The notes beneath the pieces were generated by a model. It searched no databases. It was not told the origin of the DNA and worked only from the letters and a program-made list of their open reading frames with translations. Positions 9,438 through 18,024 of a DNA stretch of 51,269 nt are shown piece by piece. How positions within the stretch are numbered: the stretch's first letter is position 1; the number at the start of each line of letters is the position of its first letter. Source of the stretch: an uncultured Alphaproteobacteria bacterium. GTDB lineage: Bacteria > Pseudomonadota > Alphaproteobacteria > HIMB59 > GCA-002718135. Made by a program: the position numbers and the translations under genes. Location of the stretch: positions 1-51,269 of the forward strand of contig CABYKC010000005.1 of assembly GCA_902519435.1 (NCBI GenBank), read 5' to 3'.

Positions 9438-9578
9438 TATAATTATGGAAGGAATAATCCTACCCACCGCTTCTTTTTCTTTTAATATAAAAAGACTTAT
9501 GACAGCGGCTAAAACTAGTTGGTTTTATATCTAAATCGATATAGATACCATCGATAAGGCTACAATTTTTAAAGATAT
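9438..9578 (+). promoter_or_regulatory. Putative phnA promoter and long 5' leader
   Basis: The 232-base gap between the zinc-finger gene and phnA is large for this window. A TATAAT at 9438-9443 would start transcription near 9450 and leave a leader of about 128 bases, with a pyrimidine-rich stretch (9468-9482) and a short ORF at 9499-9534. Further upstream at 9388-9405 there is TTTAGTC-ATTT-TTTAAGT, a weak match to the 7-4-7 repeat seen before other genes here, but it is too far from this -10. I recognise no known riboswitch. Confidence 0.35.
9499..9534 (+). other. Eleven-codon upstream ORF resembling the phnA start
   Basis: ATG followed by ten codons and TAA encodes MTAAKTSWFYI. Its first four codons repeat those of phnA (MTAA), and TATGACAGC-GCTA is shared at the two starts 80 bases apart. 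It could be a leader peptide, a decoy start, or simply a remnant of a local duplication. No ribosome-binding site is evident. Confidence 0.3.
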
Positions 9579-10823
9579 ATGACAGCAGCTATAGAAGTTA
9601 ATGATAGGATTTATCCTGGAATTCTTAAATCAACAGCAATTGTAATATGTTTAGACGGAAGTCAAAAAGAATATTTTGAAGAGGCATCAAAGCTTAAATT
9701 AACACCAAACATTGACTCTTTAAAAAAAAATGGAGAAGACCTGTTAGTTAATAGTGCTATACCTAGTTTTACTAACCCAAATAATATATCGATAGTCACT
9801 GGAAGACCAAGTTCGATTCATGGCATTTGTGGAAATTTTTTTTACACCCCATCTACAGGTGAAGAAGTGATGATGAATGATCCTAAATTTTTAAGAGCCC
9901 CAACAATTTTTCAAAAATATTATGAGTCTGGAGCTAAGATAGCAATTGTCACTGCTAAAGATAAACTTCGTAAGTTACTTTCCCACGGACTTGCATTTAA
10001 TGATGCAAGGGCAATATGTTTTTCTTCAGAAAAATCTGATCAAGTGTCATTAAATGAAAATGGTATTGAGGAAGTTAATGAATGGCTAGGAATGGAAGTG
10101 CCAGAAGTATATTCACAAGGACTCTCTGAGTTTGTAATGGCTGCGGGAGTAAAACTACTTCATGAATTTAAACCTGATATAATGTATTTATCTACAACAG
10201 ATTTTATTCAACACAAATATGCACCAGGTGAAGAAGTGGCCAACACTTTTTATGCTATGTTTGATAAGTATATTGGTGAATTAAATACTAATAATAATTC
10301 AATAATAATAACAGCAGATCACGGCATGCAACCCAAATCAAAATCTGATGGGACACCAAATGCCATTTACTTACAGGACATTCTCGATGCGAAACTTGGA
10401 AAAAACGAATCAAAGGTTATTTTACCTATCACAGATCCATATGTCGTACATCATGGAGCTCTAGGTTCTTTTGCAACAATATATTTGTCTGATAAATCGA
10501 TGATAAATCATGCAATTTCAGAAATAAAAAAATTTGATGACATTGAAATTGTATTAACAAATGATGTTGCATGTGAAAAATATCATTTACCTCAGGATAG
10601 AATGGGAGATATAATATGTATGAGCTCTAAATACATGACAATAGGCTCATCAGAAACAGCTCATGATTTTACAAACCTAAAAGAACCTCTCCGTTCGCAT
10701 GGTGGTTTACATGAAAGAGAGGTACCATTTATTTCTAATAAAAAAATTACATCACTAGAAAGTACTGATAAGTTAAATAATTATGATGCTTTCTATTATG
10801 CATTAGAAGGAGCAACTTCATGA
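9579..10823 (+). CDS. phnA: Phosphonoacetate hydrolase
   Basis: A zinc enzyme of the alkaline-phosphatase superfamily that splits phosphonoacetate into acetate and phosphate, the last step of the PhnW-PhnY-PhnA route for 2-aminoethylphosphonate. The 414 residues match the family length. Visible metal and catalytic residues are Asp26, the nucleophile Thr65 in PSFTNPNN, Asp210 and His214 (DFIQH), Asp249-His250 (ADHG) and a C-terminal HGGLH (His376/His380); Lys127 and Lys129 match in position the pair that binds substrate in the studied enzyme. It overlaps phnY by 4 bases, confirming the pathway assignment. A nucleotide pyrophosphatase is the main alternative but would lack the phnY partner. Confidence 0.92.
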   Translation: MTAAIEVNDRIYPGILKSTAIVICLDGSQKEYFEEASKLKLTPNIDSLKKNGEDLLVNSAIPSFTNPNNISIVTGRPSSIHGICGNFFYTPSTGEEVMMNDPKFLRAPTIFQKYYESGAKIAIVTAKDKLRKLLSHGLAFNDARAICFSSEKSDQVSLNENGIEEVNEWLGMEVPEVYSQGLSEFVMAAGVKLLHEFKPDIMYLSTTDFIQHKYAPGEEVANTFYAMFDKYIGELNTNNNSIIITADHGMQPKSKSDGTPNAIYLQDILDAKLGKNESKVILPITDPYVVHHGALGSFATIYLSDKSMINHAISEIKKFDDIEIVLTNDVACEKYHLPQDRMGDIICMSSKYMTIGSSETAHDFTNLKEPLRSHGGLHEREVPFISNKKITSLESTDKLNNYDAFYYALEGATS

Positions 10824-12259
10824 ATAAGACTATTATTCATCAACCTATGAGAATAGCAGGAAAAAAAATTGAAACTGAAACAACTATCAATGTCCATTAT
10901 CCATACACGAATGAAGTAATAGGGACAGTCCCAGCTGGGAACGCACAGCATGCAAAAGATGCTATAAACATTGCAGCTAACTATAAACCAAACTTAACAC
11001 GTTATGAACGACAACAAATTCTTCAAAAAACTGCAGAAGAATTAGTGCGTAGGAAAGAAGAAATATCAGATATTATTACACTTGAGCTTGGCATATCAAA
11101 ACAAGACTCCTTGTACGAGGTTGGAAGAGCGTTTGATGTTTTTTCCTTAACTGCTCAATTATGTATTTTAGATGACGGGGAAATATTTTCTTGTGATTTA
11201 ACACCTCATGGTAAGGCTAGAAAAATTTTTACAATAAGAGAGCCACTAAATGTAATTTCTGCCATTACACCTTTTAATCATCCTTTAAATATGGTTGCTC
11301 ATAAAATTGCTCCATCAATAGCGACAAATAACTGTACGGTTTGCAAACAAACAGAATTAACACCTATGACAGTAATGATTCTTGCAGATATTTTATATGA
11401 AGCAGGCCTGCCTCCAGAAATGTTTTCTGTAGTCACTGGATGGCCTCAAGACATTGGATTAGAAATGATTCAAAATCCAAATATTGATTTAATTACATTT
11501 ACTGGCAGCGTAGGTGTTGGAAAGTATATTGCTGAGCAAGCAGGTTACAAAAGAACTGTTCTTGAATTAGGAGGAAATGATCCCTTAATTGTTTTAGATG
11601 ATCTTGATGATGATGATTTAAAAAAAGCAGCGGACTTAGCTGTCACTGGTGCAACAAAAAACTCAGGACAACGTTGTACTGCAGTAAAAAGGATTTTGTG
11701 TCAGAAGAAAGTTGCTGACAAATTTGTTGAAATGGCTTTAGAAAGAGCTAAAAAAATTAAGTTTGGTGATCCAATGAACTTGGAGACAGACCTCGGTACA
11801 GTAGTAAATGCTGAAGCTGCTGAACTATTTGATAAGAGAGTATCAAAAGCAGAAGAAGATGGCGCAAAAATTTTATATCATCCTGGAAGAAATGGTGCTT
11901 TGTTACCTCCAATAGTGGTAGATAACGTTGATCCCAAAAGTGAATTAGTTTTAGAAGAAACATTTGGCCCAGTTATCCCAATAATTCGTGTTCCAAATGA
12001 TGATGATGAAGTAATGAAAATATCTAACTCAACAGCATTTGGATTATCATCTGGTGTATGTACTAATAACTTCATGAGAGCAAAAAAATATATTCAAGGT
12101 TTAAATGTTGGCACTGTAAATATTTGGGAGGTTCCAGGTTACAGAATTGAAATGTCTCCTTTTGGTGGAATTAAAGATTCTGGCTTGGGATACAAAGAGG
12201 GAGTTATTGAAGCTATGAAAAGTTTCACAAATGTTAAAACCTTTTCACTACCTTGGTAA
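10820..12259 (+). CDS. phnY: Phosphonoacetaldehyde dehydrogenase
   Basis: An NAD-dependent aldehyde dehydrogenase of 479 residues that oxidises phosphonoacetaldehyde to phosphonoacetate. Motifs in order: TPFNHPLN near 150-157 for cofactor binding, FTGSVGVG near 227-234, the general base Glu249 in LELGGN, and catalytic Cys286 in SGQRC. The ALDH family is certain; the substrate is inferred from the 4-base overlap with phnA and the presence of phnW nearby. Note that an unrelated oxygenase is also called PhnY in the PhnYZ pathway; this is the dehydrogenase. Confidence 0.9.
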   Translation: MNKTIIHQPMRIAGKKIETETTINVHYPYTNEVIGTVPAGNAQHAKDAINIAANYKPNLTRYERQQILQKTAEELVRRKEEISDIITLELGISKQDSLYEVGRAFDVFSLTAQLCILDDGEIFSCDLTPHGKARKIFTIREPLNVISAITPFNHPLNMVAHKIAPSIATNNCTVCKQTELTPMTVMILADILYEAGLPPEMFSVVTGWPQDIGLEMIQNPNIDLITFTGSVGVGKYIAEQAGYKRTVLELGGNDPLIVLDDLDDDDLKKAADLAVTGATKNSGQRCTAVKRILCQKKVADKFVEMALERAKKIKFGDPMNLETDLGTVVNAEAAELFDKRVSKAEEDGAKILYHPGRNGALLPPIVVDNVDPKSELVLEETFGPVIPIIRVPNDDDEVMKISNSTAFGLSSGVCTNNFMRAKKYIQGLNVGTVNIWEVPGYRIEMSPFGGIKDSGLGYKEGVIEAMKSFTNVKTFSLPW

Positions 12260-12314
12260 AATCTAGTTTTAAAAACTTTCTAATTATGTGTAAAAGTAAT
12301 AATATTTACTTCTA

Positions 12315-13421
12315 ATGAAAAAAAATTTTAGATTTTATGACAATAGACAGAAATATTTATTGTTTGTAACCACTACAAATGAAAAGAATCAGATAGCTGA
12401 TGCAATTAGACCATATGTAAATAAAATAAAACCTCAAAAACCAGGTATAAAAATTTTTGATGCTGGTATGGGTGATGGATCACTGCTTATGAATGTTATG
12501 CGTCAATGTCATGTATCAAATTCAACTATTCCTCTCTTAGTTTCTACAAAAGAAATCAGTATTGAGGATGTTCGCCTTGGTTTAGAAAAATTACCTGATA
12601 GATTTATTGAGCATAAAAATACCGTTTTTGTTATTTCAAACTTACACTACGCAGAGGCTGCCAATCTTAAATCTAATAATTTACAAAAACAAAAAAAAAT
12701 TAATTGGCATGTAGTTAAATTAAAAGGAGATACTTCCATTGAATTTTCTCAACAATTAAGAAAACAGAATGAATTTTTAGAAAAAAAATGGAATATAGAA
12801 ATTAATAAAAAAACTGGGAATCCTACATATAAAGAACCATCTGTTATGGTTATCTATAGAGAGGATCAAGAGTTTAATGTTAATGAACTTATTCCAACCA
12901 AAAATAATTCAGAGAATAAGTTTGATTTAATTATTGCATCTCAACCTTATCGCTCAAGAATAACAGCAGAAAAAAAAGTAAGATATGTTATTGAGCCGAT
13001 GATCAAAGCACTAAAATCGAAGGGCAAATTACTTACAATTCATGCATCAGGAAAGGATCCTGCAAATGATATCATTAAAAAAATTTGGCCGAAAGAAGAC
13101 CCTTTTCCTTCTTTAGGAAATAGCATTATTGCTTATTTAAAGAAAAATTTAGATAAACAAATTTTACAAAAACTTTCATTTAAAGATAAAAAAAATATCA
13201 AATGTAAATTAAGAGCACTACCAAATGAAATAAGTGGAAGTATTGCTACTTCATTAATATTTTCAGCATGGAATGCTGCTATTTATGTCAATCAAATGGA
13301 TGATGACAAAGTAATGAAAGCTGAAAAGAAAAGTAATTATGAAAAAGTAGTTAAAAATATTGTTGCAAAAAATAAAGGCCTTTATTTTAATAACGAAATA
13401 TTTGTAATCGAAAAAAAATAA
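12315..13421 (+). CDS. Class I SAM-dependent methyltransferase-like protein, unknown substrate
   Basis: A 368-residue soluble protein. IKIFDAGMGDG near 45-55 is a good motif I for S-adenosylmethionine binding, and FDLIIASQPYRSR looks like motif IV, followed by a strand such as GKLLTIHASGKD; these support a Rossmann methyltransferase fold. The middle (about 100-190) is charged and lysine-rich. It lies 55 bases downstream of phnY on the same strand, so it is probably transcribed with the phosphonate genes, and abuts the convergent phosphodiesterase gene with 3 bases between. I do not recognise a characterised family; a role in aminoethylphosphonate or N-methyl derivatives is speculation. Confidence 0.65.
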   Translation: MKKNFRFYDNRQKYLLFVTTTNEKNQIADAIRPYVNKIKPQKPGIKIFDAGMGDGSLLMNVMRQCHVSNSTIPLLVSTKEISIEDVRLGLEKLPDRFIEHKNTVFVISNLHYAEAANLKSNNLQKQKKINWHVVKLKGDTSIEFSQQLRKQNEFLEKKWNIEINKKTGNPTYKEPSVMVIYREDQEFNVNELIPTKNNSENKFDLIIASQPYRSRITAEKKVRYVIEPMIKALKSKGKLLTIHASGKDPANDIIKKIWPKEDPFPSLGNSIIAYLKKNLDKQILQKLSFKDKKNIKCKLRALPNEISGSIATSLIFSAWNAAIYVNQMDDDKVMKAEKKSNYEKVVKNIVAKNKGLYFNNEIFVIEKK

Positions 13422-13424
13422 CTT

Positions 13425-14219
13425 TTATTCAAACCAATTAACTTCAGTTTTTAAAAAATCTTCAGTATGAATTACTATTCCATTTTTATTTAAAATTGCT
13501 ACATTGTAATTTGGATCAGTATTAGCTAAACCAAGCCTATATTCAGATGTAAAATTTGGTATTAGAGGTGACCATGTGCTCCTTGGCGAGGAAAAACTTA
13601 TACCAAGATATGATCCGGAACTAGTAATATGCTGATGACCAAAAAAAATATGTTTAATATTTTTTTTACTAATCAATATTTCTTTAAATTCTTTTTTATG
13701 TTTTAATCCAATACCATCGCTTTCATCTCTAACCAGTGCCAATGGATTATGGTGCATAAATATATAAATTTCTTTATTATCATCTGTGTTATTTAAAAGA
13801 TCAATCAACCATTCTTGTCTTTTTAACGTATAATGACCAATGTGTGTTCCGTGCTCCAGAGTATCTATAAAAATAAATCTATTATTCTTATAGTCATCGT
13901 AGTATTGGATAAATCCATTACTATCAGTTGGCACATGATTTAAAGTTTTTTTAAAATTTTCACGATTGTCATGATTACCAGGTATTAGTTTTGGTTCAAG
14001 GTTTAGGGGTAGATTAAATTCTTTTATTATTTTTTTAAACAGATTGTAAGAATCTTCATCTCCAATGTCTGTTATATCACCAGTTATAGCAAACATATCT
14101 GCATCACGGTGATTTAAAACAATGTGTTCTAAAGCACATTTGAATCTTTCTACAGAGTTTATGCCAAATAATTCATTTGTATGAATATGGGGGTCAGAGA
14201 GGTGAATAATTTTCATCAT
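13425..14219 (-). CDS. GpdQ/CpdA-like metallophosphoesterase
   Basis: A 264-residue cytosolic phosphodiesterase without signal peptide. The dinuclear metal site is complete: DPH (Asp9, His11), GDITD, GNHD, MHHNP and FGHQH. This arrangement is shared by cyclic-AMP phosphodiesterase CpdA and the glycerophosphodiesterase GpdQ; total length is near GpdQ. It is divergent from the UgpB-like binding-protein gene across 141 bases, which favours a glycerophosphodiester role: cleaving imported diesters to release glycerol and a phosphoester or phosphonate. That role is inferred from context. Confidence 0.8.
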   Translation of the reverse strand: MMKIIHLSDPHIHTNELFGINSVERFKCALEHIVLNHRDADMFAITGDITDIGDEDSYNLFKKIIKEFNLPLNLEPKLIPGNHDNRENFKKTLNHVPTDSNGFIQYYDDYKNNRFIFIDTLEHGTHIGHYTLKRQEWLIDLLNNTDDNKEIYIFMHHNPLALVRDESDGIGLKHKKEFKEILISKKNIKHIFFGHQHITSSGSYLGISFSSPRSTWSPLIPNFTSEYRLGLANTDPNYNVAILNKNGIVIHTEDFLKTEVNWFE

Positions 14220-14283
14220 AAATATTTACTAAATATACATAAAAAAAAAATAATAAAAAAGAATTAAAAAATTTAAAAATAAA

Positions 14284-14311
14284 TTTGTTAAAATTTAACA
14301 AAATATTAATA
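14284..14311 (+). promoter_or_regulatory. Palindrome and candidate Pho-type box between divergent phosphodiesterase and ugpB-like genes
   Basis: TTTGTTAAA-A-TTTAACAAA at 14284-14302 is a perfect inverted repeat with a one-base centre. Its right arm starts a 7-4-7 direct repeat, TTTAACA-AAAT-ATTAATA (14294-14311), resembling boxes at 21157 and 22105. The palindrome puts a TTTAACA half-site on both strands, so it could serve both genes. The ugpB-like gene has a clear AGGAG ribosome site at 14349-14353. Binding protein unknown; PhoB is my guess. Confidence 0.4.
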
Positions 14312-14360
14312 TTTATATCTTAACCAAAAAAATCTCATTGATAAAAATAGGAGATTTATA

Positions 14361-15635
14361 ATGAATATAATTAAATTACTTATTATCTCTTTAACCGTGG
14401 TAATAACATCATTAAGTGTAAGGGCTATTGACCTAGAATTTTATTTTCCAGTCGCTGTAGGTGGTGGAGCTGCTCAGGCAATTGAAAAATTTGCAGAAGA
14501 TTACACAAAATTAAATCCAGATGTAAATGTGAAAGCTGTTTTCACAGGAAGTTATACAGATACAGATACTAAATTTCTAACAGCATGTAAATCTGGAACA
14601 GCTCCTGCAACATCAGTTATGATTGCTGTTACAATTTTTAAATATATAGACGAAGAATGTGTAATGGCTTGGGACGATATATTAACTCAAGACGAAATTG
14701 ATAATTGGATAGGTGGTTTTTATCCTGCTTTTATGGCTAATGGTCAAGTTGATGGTAAAACTTATGGGATTCCATTTCAAAGATCAACACCAGTACTCTA
14801 TTACAATAAGGATGCTTTTAGAGCTGCGGGATTAGATCCTGAAAATCCACCTAAGACTTGGGATGAACAGCTAGAAGTTGCAAAAAAATTAACAATCAAA
14901 GATTCTGATGGAAATGTAAGTCAATACGGAATAAGAATTCCATCTGCTGGTTTTCCATACTGGTTATTTAGTGCAATTGTTTATGGCAATGGTGGAAAAA
15001 TTATGAACGATAATGGCACTGAAACATATATTAATTCACCAGAAGCCATTGAAGCATTAGAAAAACTTGTAGCTCTTAGTACTACTGAAGGGGTGATGAG
15101 ACCAGGTATACTTGAATGGGGATCTACTCCACAGGCATTTTTTGAGGGTCAAACTGCAATGATGTGGACTACTACTGGAAATCTGACAAACGTCAGAAAT
15201 AATGCTCCGTTTGATTGGGGTGTAGCTTTCATTCCTGGTATTAAACAATTTGGAGCACCAGTTGGAGGAGGAAATTTTTATCTATCAATTGACACTACAG
15301 AAGAGGAACAGCAAGCAACAAAAGACTTTGTAAAATGGATAACAGAACCTAAACAGTCTGTTGCCTGGACAAAAGCCACTGGTTATGTTGCACCTAGAGC
15401 TGAGACTTGGGAGTCTGATGAAATGAAAGAATTTTTAAAAGAATTTCCATATCCAGCTGTTGCAAGAGATCAGTTGGAGTATGCAGGTCCAGAATTTTCG
15501 ACCTACGAGCAACCTAAAACTGTTTCAATTTTTAATAGAGCGTTAGAAGCAGCAGTTGCTGGGGAAAAAGATCCTAAAACTGCTCTTTTAGAGGCGCATG
15601 CCGAAATTGATAAAATACTAAAAGATTACAGATAA
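14361..15635 (+). CDS. UgpB-like ABC transporter substrate-binding protein (family 1)
   Basis: A 424-residue periplasmic binding protein with a signal peptide (about residues 1-22). It shares with UgpB the block STPVLYYNKDAFRAAGLDPE near 140-160, followed by NPPKTW, and TGNLTNVR, so it belongs to the glycerol-3-phosphate/sugar-binding family 1. A ligand such as glycerol-3-phosphate, a glycerophosphodiester or a phosphonate derivative is suggested by the neighbouring GpdQ-like and phn genes but cannot be read from the sequence. It has a strong ribosome site and is followed by a terminator, then the two permease genes. No ATPase gene is nearby. Confidence 0.85.
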   Translation: MNIIKLLIISLTVVITSLSVRAIDLEFYFPVAVGGGAAQAIEKFAEDYTKLNPDVNVKAVFTGSYTDTDTKFLTACKSGTAPATSVMIAVTIFKYIDEECVMAWDDILTQDEIDNWIGGFYPAFMANGQVDGKTYGIPFQRSTPVLYYNKDAFRAAGLDPENPPKTWDEQLEVAKKLTIKDSDGNVSQYGIRIPSAGFPYWLFSAIVYGNGGKIMNDNGTETYINSPEAIEALEKLVALSTTEGVMRPGILEWGSTPQAFFEGQTAMMWTTTGNLTNVRNNAPFDWGVAFIPGIKQFGAPVGGGNFYLSIDTTEEEQQATKDFVKWITEPKQSVAWTKATGYVAPRAETWESDEMKEFLKEFPYPAVARDQLEYAGPEFSTYEQPKTVSIFNRALEAAVAGEKDPKTALLEAHAEIDKILKDYR

Positions 15636-15647
15636 AGAAAAAATATC

Positions 15648-15682
15648 AAACGGCACTAGTTAATAATAGTGCCGTTTTTTTT
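15648..15682 (+). terminator. Intrinsic terminator between binding protein and permease genes
   Basis: A perfect 11-bp stem, AAACGGCACTA (15648-15658) and TAGTGCCGTTT (15667-15677), with an 8-base loop, runs into eight T residues (15675-15682). The permease ATG starts at 15683, directly after the T tract. It should act as a partial terminator, giving more binding protein than permease, and it leaves no normal ribosome site for the next gene. Confidence 0.9.
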
Positions 15683-16561
15683 ATGATAACTAAAATTAAA
15701 AAACATATACCAGTAATTTTACTTTTATCGCCTGGATTCATATTATTATTAACTTTTGTTCACATACCTGTTGTTAAAACAATTTATATGAGTTTTTTTT
15801 CTACTCCTAAAGGCAGAAAACCAAGTAAGTTTAAAGGTATTGAAAATTATGAACATATGTTTTCAGACCCCATTTTTTGGAAGGTTATGTCTAACAATAT
15901 TGTTTATGCAATTTCTACAATCCCATCTTCAATAATTATTGCAATAATTATGGCGCAATGGGTAAACAGCAAGTTACCCGGTAGACCATTGCTTCGTTTT
16001 GCATATTTTTTACCTGTAGTTTTACCCTTAATAGCTGTTGGTAATATATGGCTCTTTTTTTTTCTTCCTGGTTTTGGATTAATTGATCAAGTTGGATCTT
16101 TATTTGGTTTCCAAAATACAAATATTTTAGGAAACCCTGATCAAGTTTTATGGGGTATTATTGCTGTAAGTATTTGGAAAGAGTCTGGTTTTTACATGAT
16201 TTTTTTTCTAGCTGCTCTTCAAGGAATACCTAGGGAAATGAAAGAGGCAGCAATTATTGAAGGGGCTAATAGTTGGCAAATGTTTTACAAAATTACACTA
16301 CCAATGATAACACCAACCTTATTATTTGTTTCAGTCAATGCAGTAATTACTGCCTTTACACGAATAGAACATTTATTCACTATGACTGGTGGAGGTCCAA
16401 ATTACAACAGCGCTTTATTACTCTATTATATTTATGAGAATGGTTTTGAATTTTGGGATACAGCATACGCAATAACATTATCGGTTTTACTAATTATATT
16501 ATTGTCAATAATAGGAATTGGTCAAATTTTTTTATTGGATAGAAAGGTCCATTACCAATAA
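15683..16561 (+). CDS. UgpA-like ABC transporter permease
   Basis: A 292-residue inner-membrane protein with about six helices. The cytoplasmic EAA loop that contacts the ATPase is visible as KEAAIIEGANSWQMFYKITLP. N-terminal LLLSPGFILLLTFVHIP is typical of MalF/UgpA-type sugar permeases. It pairs with the next permease 2 bases downstream and with the binding protein upstream. The start codon touches the terminator T tract, so translation must start with little or no ribosome site or by read-through RNA. Confidence 0.9.
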   Translation: MITKIKKHIPVILLLSPGFILLLTFVHIPVVKTIYMSFFSTPKGRKPSKFKGIENYEHMFSDPIFWKVMSNNIVYAISTIPSSIIIAIIMAQWVNSKLPGRPLLRFAYFLPVVLPLIAVGNIWLFFFLPGFGLIDQVGSLFGFQNTNILGNPDQVLWGIIAVSIWKESGFYMIFFLAALQGIPREMKEAAIIEGANSWQMFYKITLPMITPTLLFVSVNAVITAFTRIEHLFTMTGGGPNYNSALLLYYIYENGFEFWDTAYAITLSVLLIILLSIIGIGQIFLLDRKVHYQ

Positions 16562-16563
16562 AA

Positions 16564-17373
16564 ATGTATTCATTCTATAAAAATATTAATATTATTGGTG
16601 CTTGGTTACTTGGATTTTTATGGTTACTACCGCTCTTATATGCAATCTGGGCTTCGATACACCCAATAGAATATCAAGTTAAATTTGATTTGTTTGCCCC
16701 TCTGACCTTATACAATTTTGAAAATGCTTGGTCACAAGCTCCTTTTGCAAGATATATGTTCAACACATTTATATACGTTACAATGACCACTTCATGCCAG
16801 TTTATCTTATGTTCTCTGACTGCATTTGCTTTTGCAAGATATGAGTTTCCTTTTAAGAACATACTTTTTGGATTAGTTTTAATTCAACTAATGATTAATC
16901 CAGAAATCATTCTTATCGAAAATTATAAAACAATTAAATTCTTAAATTTGATAGATACCATTCCTGCAATTAGCCTTCCCTACATTGCATCTGCTTTTGG
17001 AATTTTTGTTTTAAGACAAGCTTTCAAAACTGTTCCAAAAGAGCTAGATGATTCTGCGAGGATTGATGGTGCTGGAGCATTACGAATTTTATGGCATGTT
17101 TACATACCATTATCTATACCTACTTTTTTAGCTTATGGACTTGTATCAATATCTTATCATTGGAATAATTATTTGTGGCCTTTAATAATAACTAACTCAG
17201 AGGAAACTAGAATTTTAAATGTTGGTTTAGCTATCTTTTCTATGGAGGAATCAGGTATCGAGTGGGCTACTATAAGCGCAGGGACATTAATGGTAACCGC
17301 ACCACTAATAATTGCATTTATTATTTTTCAAAGACAGTTTGTAGAGAGTTTTGCAACTTCGGGTATAAAATAA
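16564..17373 (+). CDS. UgpE-like ABC transporter permease
   Basis: A 269-residue inner-membrane permease of the MalG/UgpE type with about six helices and the EAA-loop variant LDDSARIDGAGALRILWHVYIP. It forms a heterodimer with the preceding permease. The ABC ATPase partner (UgpC/MsmK type) is not encoded in this window, so a shared ATPase elsewhere must drive uptake. It converges with the AllA-like gene, 11 bases between stops. Confidence 0.9.
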   Translation: MYSFYKNINIIGAWLLGFLWLLPLLYAIWASIHPIEYQVKFDLFAPLTLYNFENAWSQAPFARYMFNTFIYVTMTTSCQFILCSLTAFAFARYEFPFKNILFGLVLIQLMINPEIILIENYKTIKFLNLIDTIPAISLPYIASAFGIFVLRQAFKTVPKELDDSARIDGAGALRILWHVYIPLSIPTFLAYGLVSISYHWNNYLWPLIITNSEETRILNVGLAIFSMEESGIEWATISAGTLMVTAPLIIAFIIFQRQFVESFATSGIK

Positions 17374-17384
17374 TCTATTACCAA

Positions 17385-18017
17385 TTAAATTCTAGTTTTA
17401 AAAAAGATATATTTGTCAAACTCTTCTTTTAAATCAATACTAACTCTTGCATGTACTTTACCTTGTTTTCCTTGAAACGATTGTTTTTCTGTAATTGGAA
17501 ACACCCCTTCATGCCAAATGTTTGGATGAATATACAAACCTTTTGATCCGTCACAATAAAATGCTTTGAAATGTTCTGGTTCTATGTCGTCGGTAGGTAA
17601 GGCTAAAGGACAAATAAATGGTCTATTTTCTTCAGGAAAAAAAAGCTGACCTCCATCAGGATGATAATTTGCATGCCATAAAAATATTTTTGTTGGGTCT
17701 GTATATTTATCTTTTTGTAATTCTTGATCAGGATTATTGGCATAACCAAGTATATATTTCCCATCTACTTCATAATCACTCTTATGTTGCACAGCATTAT
17801 TTTGTCCATAAAGAACGTCACCTTGCCACCAAGTATCAAAAGAACCTTCGGTAGTTCCACCTTCATTACCAGTTCCCTCTTCTATTTCGCGCCATCCTTG
17901 TTTTGGCCAAGTAACAATTTCAATTTCACTTTTTTCAAAACTATCAATTAAATATCCATATCCTTTGAGATTTTCATTTGTTGCTTTTATTAAAGGTATT
18001 TCAATTTCTTTTGTCAT
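17385..18017 (-). CDS. AllA-like (ureidoglycolate lyase family) cupin protein
   Basis: A 210-residue cytosolic protein. The segments GYGYLIDSF near the start, FLWHANYHPDGGQLFFP, FYCDGSKGLYIHPNIWHEGV and VHARVSIDLKEEF resemble the ureidoglycolate lyase (AllA) beta-barrel family; the conserved histidines in HANYHPDGG and IWHEG could bind metal or substrate. It begins 7 bases after the phnW stop on the same strand, so it is almost certainly co-transcribed with an aminoethylphosphonate transaminase, not with allantoin genes. True ureidoglycolate lyase activity is therefore doubtful, and a role in phosphonate metabolism is possible. Confidence 0.65.
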   Translation of the reverse strand: MTKEIEIPLIKATNENLKGYGYLIDSFEKSEIEIVTWPKQGWREIEEGTGNEGGTTEGSFDTWWQGDVLYGQNNAVQHKSDYEVDGKYILGYANNPDQELQKDKYTDPTKIFLWHANYHPDGGQLFFPEENRPFICPLALPTDDIEPEHFKAFYCDGSKGLYIHPNIWHEGVFPITEKQSFQGKQGKVHARVSIDLKEEFDKYIFFKTRI

Positions 18018-18024
18018 TTTTGTA

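Noticed and set aside
9450..9578. A riboswitch in the phnA leader.
   Set aside because: The GGCTAAAAC stretch recalls part of SAM-II/SAM-V elements, but the supporting stems could not be drawn and the genes are not methionine genes.
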